Assembly: GCA_001942045.1 (NCBI GenBank)
Contig: MSTD01000021.1
Span: 35,648 to 99,647 of the forward strand
Reading direction: 5' to 3'
DNA: 64,000 bases
Source: Mycolicibacterium porcinum
Lineage (GTDB): Bacteria; Actinomycetota; Actinomycetes; Mycobacteriales; Mycobacteriaceae
Within the stretch, counting starts at the first letter, position 1. The number at the start of each line of letters is the position of its first letter. A model generated the notes under the pieces. It made no database searches, was not told the DNA's origin, and was given only the letters and a program-made list of their open reading frames with translations. Below, in pieces: positions 62,899-64,000 of this stretch. Both the position numbers and the translations under genes were made by a program.

Positions 62899-63598
62899 TC
62901 CAGGCGATGCCCTCGTCGGCCGCGTGCCGCAGGGCGGTGAATTCGCCGAAGTAGTCCGCCACCGCCCCGACACCGGGCAGCATGCCGAGGTAGCGGTAAA
63001 CCTTTTGTGGGTGAGGCCTTTTCGTGAGCTCACCACCGACCGCCCGTAATGTGCCGGCGAACTCCCAGAGCTTTCCGGGCAGGGATTGCGGCGGCGTGTC
63101 GGAGTCATCCGACGGAGCTTCGGACAACTGGCGGTCGCACAGGACGGCGCCGAGCAACTGCACCTGATCGTCGTAGTCGGTGACCCCATCTTCGCGGGCC
63201 ACCGCGCACAACACGATGGCCTGGTTGGTGAAACCCAGGAAGTCCTGAATACCGAGCCGGTCGGCGATGACCCCGAACGCCCCCGGGAAGGCGACCAGGA
63301 TGGTGGTGACGGCCCCGGCGCGGTGCACCCACCACTTCACATGGCCGTGCTGATCCATCTCGGCCCAGGCCTTGGTGCCCGGCAGCTCAGCGAAGTTGAG
63401 CAAAGCGGCTGCGACGTCGAGGGACTTGCCCACCGGGCCCTCGCCGGGTTCCTCGCGATGACTACGTCGTCTCAGCCCGAGTGGATCGAAACGGCTGAAT
63501 ACATCGAGTACCGGGTTGATCACGGATACCGCATGATCGAGCGCACCCGCGACATCGGCGTCCGAGAGGCGAGTGAACGGCAACAGGCTTATCCCCAC
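62852..63598 (-). CDS. Conserved hypothetical protein
   Basis: 248 residues, starting with GTG, cytoplasmic-looking, with a central hydrophobic stretch (VHRAGAVTTILVAFPGAFGVIADRLG, read in parts) and repeated FxxPLG and YLGMLPGVGAVADYFGEF segments. Codon use and coding density are normal. No family is recognised with confidence. Convergent with the DUF1275 gene and divergent from the DUF222 gene. Confidence 0.65.
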   Translation of the reverse strand: MGISLLPFTRLSDADVAGALDHAVSVINPVLDVFSRFDPLGLRRRSHREEPGEGPVGKSLDVAAALLNFAELPGTKAWAEMDQHGHVKWWVHRAGAVTTILVAFPGAFGVIADRLGIQDFLGFTNQAIVLCAVAREDGVTDYDDQVQLLGAVLCDRQLSEAPSDDSDTPPQSLPGKLWEFAGTLRAVGGELTKRPHPQKVYRYLGMLPGVGAVADYFGEFTALRHAADEGIAWISEHSPQAPPEPART

Positions 63599-63678
63599 CT
63601 CAGCTATCTTGCCGGATCGGCGCGGTTGTCGTCGTTCCGGTCCGAAAACTTGTCGTACCTCTCTGCTTTGATGGTGTT

Positions 63679-64000
63679 ATGTCTTCGGACGCAGCTTCTT
63701 TCGCCGCTGGGGAATCCCCAAAGGAGCGGCTGGAGGTGTTGTTCGACGAGTTGTCGGAGCTGTGCGGTCAGCGCAACGCGATTGATGGGCGCATCGTGGA
63801 CATCGTCGCCGAACTCGAACGCGACGAGTTGTGCGGTATGACCGGTGCCCGTTCGGTTGCGGCGTTGGTGGCCTGGAAGACCGGTGTCACCCCGCGTAAC
63901 GCCGAGACCGTGGTGGCGGTGGCACGGCGGGTTGAGGAATTCCCCCGAGCGTGTCAAGTTTTCTGTGTAGATCGATTGTCTGAAACCTTCGGTTGTGGTG
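63679..64000 (+). CDS. DUF222/13E12-repeat family protein, probably interrupted
   Basis: ATG 63679 opens a frame with no stop before the window end. ERLEVLFDELSELCGQRNAIDGRIVDIVAELERDELCGMTGARSVAALVAWKTGV, read in parts, matches the DUF222 domain of 13E12 HNH-endonuclease-like proteins that are dispersed in mycobacterial genomes. The match runs to RRVEEFPRA (about 63954); after that the residues (CQVFCVDRLSETFG) no longer fit the family, suggesting a junction. Partial either way. Confidence 0.75.
   Translation, partial: MSSDAASFAAGESPKERLEVLFDELSELCGQRNAIDGRIVDIVAELERDELCGMTGARSVAALVAWKTGVTPRNAETVVAVARRVEEFPRACQVFCVDRLSETFGCG
63953..64000. mobile_element. Possible insertion-sequence end inside the DUF222 gene
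   Basis: GAGCGTGTCAAGTTTTCTGTGTAG begins where the DUF222 similarity stops (given here as positions 63948-63971). GTGTCAAGTTTTCTGTGTA resembles the terminal repeats of IS256-type elements as I remember them. No transposase lies within the window, so this is only a candidate. Confidence 0.35.

Overview
The window is high-GC actinobacterial DNA from a mycobacterium, most likely a rapidly growing one (Mycolicibacterium type). The clearest sign is a complete mce1 locus (divergent GntR regulator mce1R, then fadD5, yrbE1AB, mce1A-F and four Mce-associated genes). Around it lies a shuffled version of the neighbourhood known from M. tuberculosis Rv0144-Rv0178: TetR plus paired TIGR00027-type methyltransferases, a SDR and a quinone oxidoreductase, ptpB-fadE2, pntAB, a TetR regulator, adhE1, a thioesterase and a TB18.5-like protein. 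A PTS fructose cluster at the left edge, which M. tuberculosis lacks, points to a saprophytic fast grower. Gene identities by synteny rest on my knowledge of that genome, not on a search.

Layout. 1-2944: end of a fructose PTS cluster (fruK partial, DeoR regulator, divergent ptsI). 3016-7497: pirin, a FUSC-type efflux protein with its TetR regulator, and a divergent second TetR. 7570-14223: two tandem SAM methyltransferases, a tiny secreted protein, SDR, a frameshifted quinone oxidoreductase, HAD hydrolase, methyltransferase, DUF456 and YceI proteins. 14305-16328: ptpB-fadE2 operon. 16372-24599: NTF2-like protein, LysR-MFS pair, LuxR-type two-component system, LytR-CpsA-Psr ligase, lipase-like hydrolase, acyl-CoA dehydrogenase. 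24763-26660: RidA-like protein, and a phytanoyl-CoA dioxygenase divergent from a TetR with a double operator. 26725-31578: pntB, fused pntA, CorA, DUF3159 membrane protein. 31588-34888: TetR / 3-hydroxyacyl-CoA dehydrogenase / oleate hydratase fatty-acid operon. 35018-37758: sulfonate/taurine-type ABC transporter preceded by a two-cysteine upstream ORF. 37827-43901: dehalogenase-like hydrolase, a broken CGNR regulator, a small conserved-looking protein, TetR, SDR, DoxX, ECF41-type sigma factor, FadE. 43898-46339: adhE1-like, thioesterase, SRPBCC protein and gene remnants. 46620-62186: mce1 locus. 62203-64000: DUF1275 protein, an unknown protein, and a DUF222/13E12 gene that appears interrupted at the window edge.

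How genes work together. The dominant theme is lipid handling: Mce1 is a lipid importer, fadD5 activates fatty acids, several FadE, SDR, hydroxyacyl-CoA dehydrogenase and hydratase genes metabolise them, and at least six TetR/GntR regulators sit beside them, several with visible palindromic operators. Genes are tightly packed, with many 4-base ATGA/GTGA overlaps. Several genes appear to have leaderless transcripts, with a -10 hexamer about 7 bases before the start codon. No rRNA, tRNA or CRISPR array was seen. Signs of decay or rearrangement are a 56-bp perfect palindrome that breaks the quinone oxidoreductase, a CGNR regulator with a nonsense codon, a small frameshifted gene at 45883-46142, and a possible insertion-sequence end in the last 50 bases.
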